Part shown: piece by piece, positions 51,107 to 59,295 of the stretch
Layout: every line of letters starts with the position of its first letter
Numbering within the stretch: the stretch's first letter is position 1
Assembly: GCF_000378825.1 (NCBI RefSeq)
Contig: NZ_KB900388.1
Span: 2,152,955-2,216,954 of the forward strand
Direction: 5' to 3'
Length of the DNA stretch: 64,000 nucleotides
From: Salinispora vitiensis
Lineage (GTDB): Bacteria > Actinomycetota > Actinomycetes > Mycobacteriales > Micromonosporaceae
Program-made: the position numbers and the translations under genes
The notes under the pieces: model-generated
The model's input: only the letters and a program-made list of their open reading frames with translations
Told to the model about the DNA's origin: nothing
The model's database searches: none

Positions 51107-52252
51107 ATGAGGGCAAGCTTCCGGCTCGGCCGGATCGTGGGCGTACCAGTCGGGGTCAACTGGAGTGTCCTGGTCATCTTCCTGGTGATCGCCTGGGCGC
51201 TCTCCGCCAACCAGTTCCCCCGCACCTACCCGGACCAGCCGGGGATCGCGTACCTGCTCGCCGGCCTCGCCGCCGCCGTGGTCTTCTTCCTCGGCCTGCT
51301 CGCCCACGAGGTCTCCCACGCGGTCGTCGCCAAACGCAACGGGCTCGAGGTCGGCGGCATCACGCTGTGGCTCTTCGGCGGTGTCGCCGAGCTGAAGGGC
51401 GAGGCGCCGAACCCGGGCGCCGAGCTGCGCATCGCCGGGATCGGGCCGCTGGTGAGCCTGCTGCTCGGCGTCTTCTTCGGCGCCATCGCGGCCGGAGTGG
51501 CGATGACCGGGTACGACGGGCTGTGGCTCGGCGCGCTGGCCTGGCTCGCCGGCATCAACGTGCTGCTGGCCGTCTTCAACGTGCTTCCCGCCGCCCCGCT
51601 GGACGGCGGGCGGCTGCTGCGGGCGGCGATCTGGAAGGCCACCGGGGACCGGACCAAGGCCTCGGTGGTGGCCGCCCGGGCCGGCTGGGTCCTCGGGGCG
51701 ATCCTGATCGGCCTGGGGTTCTGGCAGTTGTTCGCCGGCGGCGGGTTCGGCGGCCTGTGGCTGATCCTGATCGGTTGGTTCCTGATCGGCGCCGCGACGA
51801 TGGAGCAGCGGCAGGCCCAGATGGGCAGCGCCCTGAGCGGTATCCGGATCGCCGAGGTGATGACCCCGGAGCCCCAGACCGCCGCCGGCGACATGACCGT
51901 GGCCGACTTCATCGAGCACTACCTCTTCGCCTACCGGTACTCGACGCTGCCGCTGGTCGCCGGCGACCGACCGGTCGGGCTGATCACCCTCGACCGGATC
52001 CGGCGGGTACCGGCCGATCGGCGCTCCACCACCACCCTCGCCGAGGTCGCCTGCGGCACCGACGAGTTGGTGCTCGCCGCCCCGGATGAGTCACTCAACG
52101 AGCTCCTGCCCCGGCTCACCGACTGCGCCGACGGGCGGGCGCTCGTGGTGGAGGACGGGCGGCTGGTCGGGATCGTGTCGCCCAGCGACATCAGCCGGGC
52201 GGCGCAGCGCGGCAGCATGCGGGAGCAGTTGGCCGGGCAACCAGGTTCCTGA
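51107..52252 (+). CDS. M50 site-2-type protease with two CBS domains
   Basis: A 381-aa membrane metalloprotease of the Rip3-like class (M50 plus CBS). The zinc motif is LLAHEVSHAVVAK (His67, Glu68, His71) and the second metal-ligand motif NVLPAAPLDGGRLLRA (about residues 157-172). About six hydrophobic helices occupy residues 15-225. Two CBS domains follow (about 245-300 and 310-365; RIAEVMTPEPQT and VVEDGRLVGIVSPSDISR), likely binding adenine nucleotides or a similar ligand. It cuts membrane-embedded substrates, commonly anti-sigma factors. ATG at 51107. Confidence 0.9.
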   Translation: MRASFRLGRIVGVPVGVNWSVLVIFLVIAWALSANQFPRTYPDQPGIAYLLAGLAAAVVFFLGLLAHEVSHAVVAKRNGLEVGGITLWLFGGVAELKGEAPNPGAELRIAGIGPLVSLLLGVFFGAIAAGVAMTGYDGLWLGALAWLAGINVLLAVFNVLPAAPLDGGRLLRAAIWKATGDRTKASVVAARAGWVLGAILIGLGFWQLFAGGGFGGLWLILIGWFLIGAATMEQRQAQMGSALSGIRIAEVMTPEPQTAAGDMTVADFIEHYLFAYRYSTLPLVAGDRPVGLITLDRIRRVPADRRSTTTLAEVACGTDELVLAAPDESLNELLPRLTDCADGRALVVEDGRLVGIVSPSDISRAAQRGSMREQLAGQPGS

Positions 52253-52411
52253 CGGGTGCGGTTACCGCCGGCCGGGCCGGGAACTCCCAGACGATGAGCA
52301 GCCACCGTGTTCCGGCGCCACCGACCACGCCCGGCCCCCAGCCCACCCCGACACCGCCGCCGGTGCCGACCCCGGTGCCGCACCCCGGGCCACCGCCGCG
52401 CTCCGGGCCCC

Positions 52412-53452
52412 TCAGACGTACGGCCGGGTGGTGTAGGCCCGCTTGAGCGCGGCCAAGCCGGTGTCCTTCGGCACCAGCCAACCCCAGCCGGAGTTGAAGT
52501 AGTTCGTCCGCGCGATCCGGGGCCCTCCCTCGGCGTTGAGCGCGGCGACGGCGGCCGGCACGGTCTCGATCCACGCCGCCTGGTCGGGATGCTCAGCCGA
52601 CCGGACCCCCCACTCCGCGATCAGGACCGGGCGGGAGAGGGCGACCGGGCCGAGGTCGGCGACCACCCAGTCCTTGGTACGGCGAAAGCGGGCCAGCGCG
52701 GTGTGGGTGGCGCTGGTGGCGTAGACGTTCCACTGCAGGAAGTCGAGCTTCGCCATCAGCGCCTCCGGGTGGGTCCGCTGATAGCAGGCCCGGTCGAAGC
52801 CGCCCGCCCCCACCGAGAAGGTGGTGCCGGCGGGTAGGCCGCGGGTTTTGAACCAGGTCACGATGTACGTCAACGCCGCCACCGCCCGGGCGTCGGACTC
52901 CGCCCAGGTGTACGCCGCACCCGCCTCCCTGGTGCCGAACTCGTGGTCGGTGTCCAGCTCCGAGGCGAGTTGCAGGTTCATCCCGACGCCCATCTCCTGA
53001 TATTGCGCCAGCGCTCGCGCGAACAGTCCGTCGCACTGCCCGGAGAGCACCTGGTCGTACCCGTAGGCCCGGGGCCAGGTCGTCCCCGGCCGCTGCTGGA
53101 TGGTCATGGCCGGAGCCGGGACCGTGTACGTCCGGCCGTTGACCCGGAACGTCTGCTCCCCGGCGTGTGGGGCGCCGTAGTGCTTCAGCTCCAACACCAT
53201 ATTGATCTTCATCCCGGCCGCACCGAGCTCCGTCAACCAGGGCTTGTTCCAGCCCGGGAAGAGGTAGCCGTCGGCGAAGCTGCGGTACTGGGTCAGCGAT
53301 CGAATGTTCCCGCCCGCCAGGTCGGCCACCGGATTTCCGTTGCCGGAAAGGTAGTAGCCGCCCAGGACGGGCGAGCTGACCTGGTAGTCGGCGGTGGTGG
53401 TGGCGGTGCGCCCGCCGGAGTCGCGCACCGTGACAGTGACCCGGGGCATCAC
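52412..53452 (-). CDS. Glycoside hydrolase-like (TIM-barrel) protein, downstream half of a split gene
   Basis: A 346-aa protein. It begins with the end of an Ig/PKD-like domain (RVTVTVRDSGGRTATTTADY), followed by a barrel with GYYLSGNGNPVADL, LQLASELDTDHEF (about residues 160-172, possible acid/base Glu) and RPVLIAEWGVRSAEHP (about 272-287, possible nucleophile Glu), the arrangement seen in clan-A glycoside hydrolases. The family is not certain. Its GTG start overlaps the TGA of the upstream 89-codon gene (GTGA). The abrupt start inside a domain suggests that the two frames were once one gene, now split by an indel, or are coupled. Confidence 0.65.
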   Translation of the reverse strand: MMPRVTVTVRDSGGRTATTTADYQVSSPVLGGYYLSGNGNPVADLAGGNIRSLTQYRSFADGYLFPGWNKPWLTELGAAGMKINMVLELKHYGAPHAGEQTFRVNGRTYTVPAPAMTIQQRPGTTWPRAYGYDQVLSGQCDGLFARALAQYQEMGVGMNLQLASELDTDHEFGTREAGAAYTWAESDARAVAALTYIVTWFKTRGLPAGTTFSVGAGGFDRACYQRTHPEALMAKLDFLQWNVYATSATHTALARFRRTKDWVVADLGPVALSRPVLIAEWGVRSAEHPDQAAWIETVPAAVAALNAEGGPRIARTNYFNSGWGWLVPKDTGLAALKRAYTTRPYV

Positions 53453-53718
53453 GCCACCGCCCGGTAGTCGGCCACCGCGCCGTTGTCCGACAGCTTCGTC
53501 CAGGCGCGGCCGGAGTCATCGGTGACGGTGAGGGTGAGCGGGTCGATAACCGCGGTGACCTGCGCGGGGGCGCTGCTGTTTCCGCGCACGTCGGTGACCA
53601 CCACGGTGACGGTCACCGGCTGGGTATCGGCGTCGCTGTAGGTGACGGTCATTCTCATGTCATCACCGGGGGCGTAGACCGCCGCGTTCAGGGCGACGGT
53701 CACGGTGGGAGCAGCCAT
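53449..53718 (-). CDS. Ig/PKD-like domain protein, upstream half of a split gene
   Basis: An 89-aa protein, MAAPTVTVALNAAVYAPGDD, with beta-rich Ig-like sequence (MTVTYSDADTQPVTVTVVVT) and the start of a second domain (LTLTVTDDSGRAWTKLSDNG), which breaks off at DYRAVA. ATG at 53718 with AAGGAG upstream. No signal peptide. The second domain appears to continue in the overlapping downstream frame, which supports a frameshifted single gene of about 433 codons. Confidence 0.6.
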   Translation of the reverse strand: MAAPTVTVALNAAVYAPGDDMRMTVTYSDADTQPVTVTVVVTDVRGNSSAPAQVTAVIDPLTLTVTDDSGRAWTKLSDNGAVADYRAVA

Positions 53719-53990
53719 TGGTCGGCTCCTTCCAAGCGTGGGTGGGGCGGGCCGACGGCGCAGGTCGCGTCAGCGACGACGCTCGCGCCGGGCTCGGTGG
53801 CGGCGGTGCCGACCGCTACGCTGCTGGCACCGCCAGGCCCGAGGATCGGGATGTGGCCCGCCATCCACGCCTCTCACCTGCTATAACAGTGCGTCGACGC
53901 GGCGCCCAGCGTCCTGTCCATTAGCCGATCAGCCGACTGTCGCGCACCTGCTTGCCCCTCCCCCGACCGCCCGTGGCACCCCGTTGCCGT

Positions 53991-55010
53991 TCACAGTCCG
54001 TGTCGACGCTCGCCCGCCACCAGCTCGGCGACCCGCGCCTCGGACCTGCTCGAGAACGGGTGCCGCAGGGCGGTGACCGCCCGGCGGGTCTCCTCGGCGA
54101 TCAGGTCAGCGTTGATCGCGGTCCCGGCGACAGCGCCGCCAGCTGCGGCGGCCCCCACCTGGGCCGCCAGGTCAGTGACGTTGCCCGCCGCCCAGACCCC
54201 CGCCACCTCGGTCCGCCCGGCCGGGTCGGCCGGGATGTGCTCGCCGAGCCCGCTCGGATGCTCGACCGCCCGCAGCCCGAGCCCGGCCAGGAACCCGGCC
54301 CGCGCCACCATCCGCGGCCCGACCCCCAGGGCGGTCCGCGGTACGACCGTCCCGTCAACCAGCCGCACCCCGACGAGTCGATCATCGGCGACCTCCAGGG
54401 CCGCCACCGTGCCGGCGACCACCCGTACGCCTCGGGCTTCCAGCTGCTCCGCCTCCTCCTCGTCGGGTCCGGCGGACATGTGGGTGAAGTAGCTGATGTC
54501 GGCGCTGAGCTGGCGGAAGAGCAGGGCCTGGTGTACCGATCGCGGACCGGTGGCGAGCACGCCGATGGCCTGGTCCCGCACCTCCCAGCCGTGGCAGTAC
54601 GGGCAGTGGAGAACGTCTCGGCCCCAGCGTTCGCGTAGCCCGGGAATGCTCGGCAGGAGGTCGACCAGTCCCGTGGTGACCAGCAGCCGGCGAGCCCGTA
54701 CCGACCGGCCGTCGGCCACGGTCAGGACGAAGTCTTCCCCGTCCCGGACAGCGGTCGCGATCTCGGCGTTCACGACGTGGCCGCCGTAGCCGCGCAGTTC
54801 GGCCCGGCCGCGCTCGAGTAGCTCGGCCGGCGGCATCTCCTCGCGGCCCAACAGCCCGTGCACTCCCTTGGCCGGGGCGTTGCGTGGGGCGCCCGAGTCG
54901 AGAACCACCACCGATCGACGTGACCGGGCGAGCAGCACCGCCCCGTTCAGGCCAGCGGCACCGCCACCGGCCACCACCACGTCGTAGCTCCGCTTCAGCT
55001 GATCGGTCAT
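53991..55010 (-). CDS. FAD-dependent thioredoxin-reductase-like oxidoreductase
   Basis: A 339-aa pyridine-nucleotide flavoenzyme. FAD motif VVVAGGGAAGLNGAVLLARS (about residues 11-30), redox CxxC in VLHCPYCHGWEVRDQ (about 133-147), NAD(P) region GVLATGPRSVHQALLF, and the C-terminal FAD motif VAGVWAAGNVTD (about 271-282). The second dinucleotide motif lacks the usual GGGDSA form (reads ATGPRSV), so this is a TrxR-like protein and not necessarily thioredoxin reductase. ATG at 55010. It is divergent from the XRE-cupin regulator, a pairing repeated in actinobacteria and probably regulatory. Confidence 0.87.
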   Translation of the reverse strand: MTDQLKRSYDVVVAGGGAAGLNGAVLLARSRRSVVVLDSGAPRNAPAKGVHGLLGREEMPPAELLERGRAELRGYGGHVVNAEIATAVRDGEDFVLTVADGRSVRARRLLVTTGLVDLLPSIPGLRERWGRDVLHCPYCHGWEVRDQAIGVLATGPRSVHQALLFRQLSADISYFTHMSAGPDEEEAEQLEARGVRVVAGTVAALEVADDRLVGVRLVDGTVVPRTALGVGPRMVARAGFLAGLGLRAVEHPSGLGEHIPADPAGRTEVAGVWAAGNVTDLAAQVGAAAAGGAVAGTAINADLIAEETRRAVTALRHPFSSRSEARVAELVAGERRHGL

Positions 55011-55053
55011 TCTGACCACCTCCTGCGGCCACGGTGCCCCCAGCCTGCAGCGA

Positions 55054-55071
55054 CAGCAAACCCCGTTGCTG
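55054..55071. promoter_or_regulatory. Inverted repeat in a divergent promoter
   Basis: CAGCAA-ACCCCG-TTGCTG, perfect 6-bp arms with a 6-nt spacer, in the 80-nt gap between the flavoenzyme (minus) and the XRE-cupin regulator (plus). Candidate operator for that regulator. Confidence 0.4.
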
Positions 55072-55090
55072 ATGTGGCAAACTCTTGGCC

Positions 55091-55681
55091 ATGGACGGTG
55101 ACCTGAACCAGGCTCTCGACGCGGTCGGCCCCCGACTACGCGCCCTGCGCCGCCAGCGCGGCACCACCCTGACCGACCTCTCGGCAGAGACCGACATCTC
55201 GGTGAGCACCCTTTCCCGGCTCGAATCGGGCACCCGCCGGCCAACCCTCGAGCTGCTCCTCCCCCTCGCCCGCGCCCACGGCGTCACCCTCGACGAACTC
55301 GTCGGGGCACCGCCCACCGGCGACCCCCGCATCCACCTGCGCCCGGTCACCCGCCACGGCATGACCGTGCTGCCGCTGACCCGACGGGTCGGCGGCATCC
55401 AGGCCTTCAAGCTGATCATCCCGATCAGCAAGCGGGAGCCAGACCCCAAAACCCACGACGGGTACGAGTGGCTCTATGTCCTCAACGGGCGACTACGACT
55501 CCTGCTCGGCGAGCACGATCTCGTGCTGGCACCCGGCGAGGCGGCCGAGTTCGACACCCGGGTCCCGCACTGGTTCGGCGTCGCCGACGATCAACCGGTC
55601 GAAATCCTCAGCCTCTTCGGCCAACAGGGAGAGCGCGCCCACCTCCGCGCCCGGCCCAAGGCCCGCCCAGCTTCGGAGTGA
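55091..55681 (+). CDS. XRE-cupin regulator
   Basis: A 196-aa protein: helix-turn-helix (LRALRRQRGTTLTDLSAET, then DISVSTLSRLESGTRRP, about residues 16-52) and a C-terminal cupin (YEWLYVLNGRLRLLLGEHD, about 128-146; HWFGVADDQPVEIL) that probably binds a small ligand. The ATG at 55091 is chosen; a TTG two codons earlier is possible. It is divergent from the FAD oxidoreductase, which is the likely target. Confidence 0.88.
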   Translation: MDGDLNQALDAVGPRLRALRRQRGTTLTDLSAETDISVSTLSRLESGTRRPTLELLLPLARAHGVTLDELVGAPPTGDPRIHLRPVTRHGMTVLPLTRRVGGIQAFKLIIPISKREPDPKTHDGYEWLYVLNGRLRLLLGEHDLVLAPGEAAEFDTRVPHWFGVADDQPVEILSLFGQQGERAHLRARPKARPASE

Positions 55682-55855
55682 GCCGACCGGCCCACGCACG
55701 CCAATCGGGCCCTCGCCCTGACCTGGCCGATGAGCCCGACCACACCCGACAGTGATCGACGGTGATGGGTACTGTGCGATTGGCCCCCGGCAGTAGGGGT
55801 ATACCGGACCAGGTAGGTCTGCCGCCGCCCACGGACCCGACGAGGAGACGCCCAC

Positions 55856-56728
55856 ATGTCACCGCACGCCAACAACCAGCCGGTCAAGGCCTCCGGCACC
55901 TACCGCATCGGTGGCGACCTCCCGGTCGACCGACTCGGGTACGGATCCATGCAGCTCGCCGGCCCGGGAGTCTGGGACATGCCGGACGATCCGGCGAAGG
56001 CGGTCCGCGTACTGCGACGCGCCGTCGAGCTCGGGGTGACATTCATCGACACCGCTGACTCGTACGGGCCGCTCGTCTGCGAAATGCTGATCAAGGAGGC
56101 GCTACACCCGTACGCCGATGATTTGGTCATCGCGACCAAGGCGGGGCTGGTCCGGGGCGGGCCGAACGACTGGAAGCCGCTGGGGCTCCCGAGGTACCTG
56201 CGGCAGCAGTGCGAGATGAGCCTTCGCTACCTCAACCTGGACTGCATCCCGCTGTACCAGCTGCACCGCATCGACCCGGAGGTGCCCCTCGAGGACCAGC
56301 TCGGCGAGTTGGTCCGGCTTCAGCAGGAGGGCAAGATCCGGCACATCGGCCTCTCCGAGGTGACCGTCGAGCAGATCGAGGCCGCCCGCGAGATCACCCC
56401 GATCGCCACCGTGCAGAACCGCTACAACGTGAGCAATCGGGACGCCGAGCCGGTGCTGGAGTACTGCGAGCGCAACGACCTCGGGTTTATCCCCTGGTAC
56501 CCGATCGCCACCGGTGACCTCGCCCGCCCCGGCGGCCCACTGCAAGCGATGAGTGCCGAGTACGGCGCGACGCCCGTGCAGCTCGCCCTGGCGTGGCTGC
56601 TGCGCCGCTCGCCGGTCATGCTGCCGATTCCGGGCACCTCTTCGATTGCGCACCTGGAGGAGAACCTCGCCAGCGCCGAGGTGGAGCTCACGGACGACCG
56701 GTTCGAGGCGCTGACCCAGGCCGCCTGA
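55856..56728 (+). CDS. Aldo/keto reductase
   Basis: A 290-aa NADPH-dependent (beta/alpha)8 reductase. Catalytic tetrad: Asp and Tyr in FIDTADSYGP (about residues 62-71), Lys in LVIATKAGLV (about 93), His in LYQLHRIDPE (about 134). Cofactor-binding VMLPIPGTSSIAHLEENL (about 259-276) is normal. ATG at 55856. Substrate unknown. A long hairpin follows the stop. Confidence 0.92.
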   Translation: MSPHANNQPVKASGTYRIGGDLPVDRLGYGSMQLAGPGVWDMPDDPAKAVRVLRRAVELGVTFIDTADSYGPLVCEMLIKEALHPYADDLVIATKAGLVRGGPNDWKPLGLPRYLRQQCEMSLRYLNLDCIPLYQLHRIDPEVPLEDQLGELVRLQQEGKIRHIGLSEVTVEQIEAAREITPIATVQNRYNVSNRDAEPVLEYCERNDLGFIPWYPIATGDLARPGGPLQAMSAEYGATPVQLALAWLLRRSPVMLPIPGTSSIAHLEENLASAEVELTDDRFEALTQAA

Positions 56729-56753
56729 CGCCAACCCCCGCGCCGGACCGTCA

Positions 56754-56802
56754 CGAGGGGTTCCGTCCCAGCCGCTGTTGGCGGCAGGGCGGAACCCCCT
56801 CG
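56754..56802. terminator. Long terminator hairpin
   Basis: CGAGGGGTTCCGTCCC and its near-complement AGGGCGGAACCCCCTCG pair (one bulge, one G-T) around an inner stem-loop, 25 nt after the aldo/keto reductase stop and 28 nt before the VOC gene stop. It serves both strands. Confidence 0.7.
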
Positions 56803-56829
56803 CCGTCCTCCAACAACCACTGGCCGTGG

Positions 56830-57216
56830 TCAGGTGGCCTGTACAAGCTGGATCAGATTGCCGCAGGTGTCGTCGAGGACCGCCGTGGTGACCGCACCCA
56901 TCTGCAGGGGCTCCTGGGTAAACCGGACCCCCAAGCCACGAAGGCGTTCAACTTCTGCGCGGACATCCTCGACCGCGAAAGACGCAGCCGGAATCCCATC
57001 ATTGACCAACGCCTCCTTCCACGGCGTGGCCGCGGGATGGGCGTCCGGCTCGAGCAGCAGCTCGCAGCCGCCCGGGTCTTCCGGCGAGACGACGGTGAGC
57101 CAGCGGTAGTCGCCGAGCGGAACCTCCGCCTTCTTCACGAATCCCAGCACCTCGGTATAGAACCGCAGTGCCACCTCCTGGTCGTGCACCAGAACGCTGG
57201 TGAGGTGGATGCGCAT
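56830..57216 (-). CDS. VOC (glyoxalase/bleomycin-resistance fold) protein
   Basis: A 128-aa protein of the vicinal-oxygen-chelate family with two beta-alpha-beta-beta-beta modules: MRIHLTSVLVHDQEVALRFY and YTEVLGFVKKAEVP in the first, VEDVRAEVERLRGLGVRFTQ and LDDTCGNLIQLVQ in the second. The ATG overlaps the ArsR stop (ATGA), so translation is coupled. ArsR-VOC pairs like this are common in Bacillus and actinobacteria and are autoregulated; the ligand or substrate is unknown. Confidence 0.88.
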   Translation of the reverse strand: MRIHLTSVLVHDQEVALRFYTEVLGFVKKAEVPLGDYRWLTVVSPEDPGGCELLLEPDAHPAATPWKEALVNDGIPAASFAVEDVRAEVERLRGLGVRFTQEPLQMGAVTTAVLDDTCGNLIQLVQAT

Positions 57217-57539
57217 CAGCTCTCCTTCGCTTCTCGGTTACGCCATCGATCAGTAAGGCGCTCCAAGGGTTCGGTGTTGAGGTGGTGAAACTTGTAACGA
57301 CCCGCTCGGCGGCTGGCGACCAGGTCGGCCTTGATCAGCACCTCCAGGTGTTGTGAGATCGCCTGGCGGGACGAACCGAGCTGGTGCTTCATGGTCAGCC
57401 GCGAGCAGATCTCGAACAACGTCTGGCCGTCCCGCTCCGCCAGCTCGTCAAGGATCTTCCGGCGGGTCGGGTCGGCCAACGCCTTGAAGACGTCGCCCGC
57501 TTCAGCCGGGTGGCCTTTGTCTGCGCCAGCGTCACTCAC
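57216..57539 (-). CDS. ArsR-family transcriptional regulator
   Basis: A 107-aa winged-helix regulator. Typical KALADPTRRKILDELAERDG (about residues 19-38), then FEICSRLTMKHQLGSSRQAI and SQHLEVLIKADLVASRRAGR. No CxC metal site, so it is probably a non-metal (SdpR-like) repressor. GTG start at 57539, and a perfect palindrome lies just upstream. It is the first gene of the ArsR-VOC operon. Confidence 0.88.
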   Translation of the reverse strand: MSDAGADKGHPAEAGDVFKALADPTRRKILDELAERDGQTLFEICSRLTMKHQLGSSRQAISQHLEVLIKADLVASRRAGRYKFHHLNTEPLERLTDRWRNREAKES

Positions 57540-57547
57540 CCGCCAAT

Positions 57548-57573
57548 GATAGGCAAGCAGTTACTTGCCTATC
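57548..57573. promoter_or_regulatory. Operator palindrome upstream of the ArsR-VOC operon
   Basis: GATAGGCAAG-CAGTTA-CTTGCCTATC: perfect 10-bp arms with a 6-nt spacer, beginning 8 nt upstream of the ArsR start codon. It is AT-rich in a GC-rich background and is the likely ArsR operator, overlapping the promoter. Confidence 0.75.
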
Positions 57574-57709
57574 AAGCCGCCACCCGGCCCCAGCCACACC
57601 GCCGCCATCGCTGGTGACCCGCTCCCGCTACGCCCACGCCGCTCCTGAGCCTGATCGATAGTTCAAGGCCAGACGTCGGAGCAGCTGACGAGCAGCCCGG
57701 GGCGAGCTT

Positions 57710-57725
57710 GTACAATTTATTGTAC
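57710..57725. promoter_or_regulatory. YefM-type operator palindrome
   Basis: GTACAAT-TT-ATTGTAC is a perfect 16-nt palindrome 22 nt upstream of the yefM ATG. YefM/YoeB complexes bind palindromes with TGTACA cores at this position in other bacteria, so autoregulation is expected. Confidence 0.75.
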
Positions 57726-57747
57726 GTAACGTGTGGGAGGCAGCAGC

Positions 57748-58032
57748 ATGCGCACCGTTCCCTACTCAGAGGTCCGCCAGAACCTGGCCAAGATGCTCGA
57801 CCATGTCGTGGACGACGCCGAGGAAGTGGTGGTCACCCGCCACGGCCGGGAGGCCGCGGTCATCATCTCGCTGCGCGAGTACGAGTCGTTGAAAGAGACG
57901 GCCTACCTGATGGCCAGCCCCGCCAACGCGCGCCGCCTGAACGAAGCCGTCGAAGAGCTGCGCAACGGCGGTGGGGAAACGCACGACCTGATCGACCCCG
58001 ACGCCAGTGCAGGCGAGGCGCCGGCAACGTGA
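57748..58032 (+). CDS. yefM: YefM/Phd-family antitoxin
   Basis: A 94-aa antitoxin: the DNA-binding N-terminal domain starts MRTVPYSEVRQNLAKMLDHV, with VVTRHGREAAVIISL (about residues 32-46) and YESLKETAYLMASP typical of YefM, and an acidic, flexible toxin-binding C-terminus. ATG at 57748 with GGGAGG upstream. Its stop overlaps the toxin's GTG (GTGA). It neutralises the YoeB ribonuclease and represses the operon through the palindrome at 57710. Confidence 0.92.
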   Translation: MRTVPYSEVRQNLAKMLDHVVDDAEEVVVTRHGREAAVIISLREYESLKETAYLMASPANARRLNEAVEELRNGGGETHDLIDPDASAGEAPAT

Positions 58033-58283
58033 AGGTCCAGTTCGCCGGCCGAGGCTGGGAAGATTATCTGACCTGGCAGCGAGATCGCCAGATGCTCAAA
58101 CGAGTAAACGCCCTGATCGAGGACATCCGACGCAACGGCCACCAAGGCATCGGTAAACCGGAGCAACTCCGCGGAAACTGGGCCGGATTCTGGTCGCGAC
58201 GCATCGACCAGGAACACCGCCTCGTGTACCGAATCATGGACGACACAGTGCAGATAGCACAGTGCCGCTACCACTACGAATGA
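58029..58283 (+). CDS. yoeB: YoeB-family mRNA interferase toxin
   Basis: An 84-aa ribosome-dependent ribonuclease. It shares the full YoeB pattern: N-terminal MKVQFAGRGWEDYLTWQ, GKPEQLRGNWAGFWSRRI (catalytic Glu and Arg, about residues 44-58), EEHRLVY-type QEHRLVYRI and the terminal CRYHYE with the catalytic His. GTG at 58029 overlaps the antitoxin stop. The pair makes a complete type II toxin-antitoxin module. Confidence 0.92.
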   Translation: MKVQFAGRGWEDYLTWQRDRQMLKRVNALIEDIRRNGHQGIGKPEQLRGNWAGFWSRRIDQEHRLVYRIMDDTVQIAQCRYHYE

Positions 58284-58400
58284 GGTAACGGACCCCCTCC
58301 GCCGAGGGACACCGACCAGAGGGTGAATGGGCTGATTGTCTCCCGGAAATGGGCATTACCTGGTTGGACATGCCACCTGGCAGCGCTTGATCCACTTGGG

Positions 58401-58589
58401 TCACCGCCCGGCCGACTGATCGACCAACTGATCGCCAAGAGGGCTGCGCCGATACAGCACACGCCGCCCGTCGCGGGCACGAGTGATCATGCCTGTCGCG
58501 TGGAGAACCTGTAGGTGTTGTGACACGGCGCTGGGTGTCACAGTGAGCCGGCGAGCGATCTCGACCGTCGGCAGCGGCTCGGTCAACGA
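58401..58589 (-). pseudogene. N-terminally truncated ArsR-family regulator
   Basis: The minus strand encodes VEIARRLTVTPSAVSQHLQV, then HATGMITRARDGRRVLYRRS and LGDQLVDQ: the recognition helix, wing and C-terminus of an ArsR regulator, about 62 codons. No start or N-terminal domain remains; upstream the frame runs antisense through the Nudix gene. The missing part was probably lost when the Nudix segment was joined here. Confidence 0.65.
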
Positions 58590-58607
58590 ATGAGGAGGGG
58601 GTCTCCC

Positions 58608-59042
58608 ATGCCGGAGCGGGTCACCAAGGAAAAGGTTCTCTGCTACGTCGTACGAGACGGCAAGCTGCTGGTCTTCCGGCACACCGATCACAGCTACGAG
58701 GAAGTCGGTATCCAGGTTCCGGCCGGCAGCGTCCGCCCGGGCGAGACGCCGGAGGCGGCGGCCCTGCGCGAGGCCCGTGAGGAGACCGGCCTGAAGGACT
58801 TCAAGGTCGTGCGGAAGCTCGGCGAGACCGAGTACGACATCAGCCCGTACCGGTTCGAGCTCCAGCGTCGCCACGTCTTCCACCTGGAACTGACCGAGCC
58901 GACATCGGAGCGGTGGATGAGCCAGGAGGACCACGACGGGGAGCAGGAGCCGACGCACTTCGAATGCTTCTGGATTCCGCTGGAGGCCGCCCACATCCTC
59001 CAGTCCGGCCAGGGCGCCCTGCTGGGACGCCTCTACGGCTGA
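58608..59042 (+). CDS. Nudix hydrolase
   Basis: A 144-aa Nudix-fold pyrophosphohydrolase. The Nudix box GSVRPGETPEAAALREAREE then TG (about residues 41-62) fits Gx5Ex7REUxEExGU. The flanking strands (VLCYVVRDGKLLVFRH; LQRRHVFHLEL) are normal. ATG at 58608 after GAGGAGGGGG. Substrate unknown. It starts 19 nt after the broken ArsR gene on the opposite strand. Confidence 0.9.
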   Translation: MPERVTKEKVLCYVVRDGKLLVFRHTDHSYEEVGIQVPAGSVRPGETPEAAALREAREETGLKDFKVVRKLGETEYDISPYRFELQRRHVFHLELTEPTSERWMSQEDHDGEQEPTHFECFWIPLEAAHILQSGQGALLGRLYG

Positions 59043-59077
59043 TCCCCGCCCAGTCACGCCCCCCTGGGAGGCAGCCG

Positions 59078-59161
59078 ATGCATGGCACCACCGATCAGCA
59101 CGACCCGATGGCCCACCTGTACCGCGGCCTAGATGTCGAAGGCGCCGAGCCGCTCCGATGA
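59078..59161 (+). CDS. Small open reading frame (27 aa)
   Basis: ATG at 59078 with GGGAGG about 8 bases upstream; the product MHGTTDQHDPMAHLYRGLDV continues for seven more residues. It may be a genuine short protein or the start of a lost gene. Weak. Confidence 0.3.
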   Translation: MHGTTDQHDPMAHLYRGLDVEGAEPLR

Positions 59162-59295
59162 CAAGGTGCTCGCCGGACAGTCGGTCGTGACCTGTGCCGA
59201 CTCGATGGCTTGATGCCTACGGCAGTTCAGGTCAGCGGTCTTTTCGTGAATCTTGCAGAATGCCACTATCGTGCAGCTAGGTGATCGGAGCCGCG

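Noticed and set aside
52412..53718. Prophage tail gene
   Set aside because: The Ig-like plus hydrolase layout resembles some phage tail proteins, but no capsid, tail, terminase or integrase gene is nearby.
58029..58283. RelE-type toxin
   Set aside because: The SRRI, EHRLVY and CRYHY motifs are specific to YoeB.
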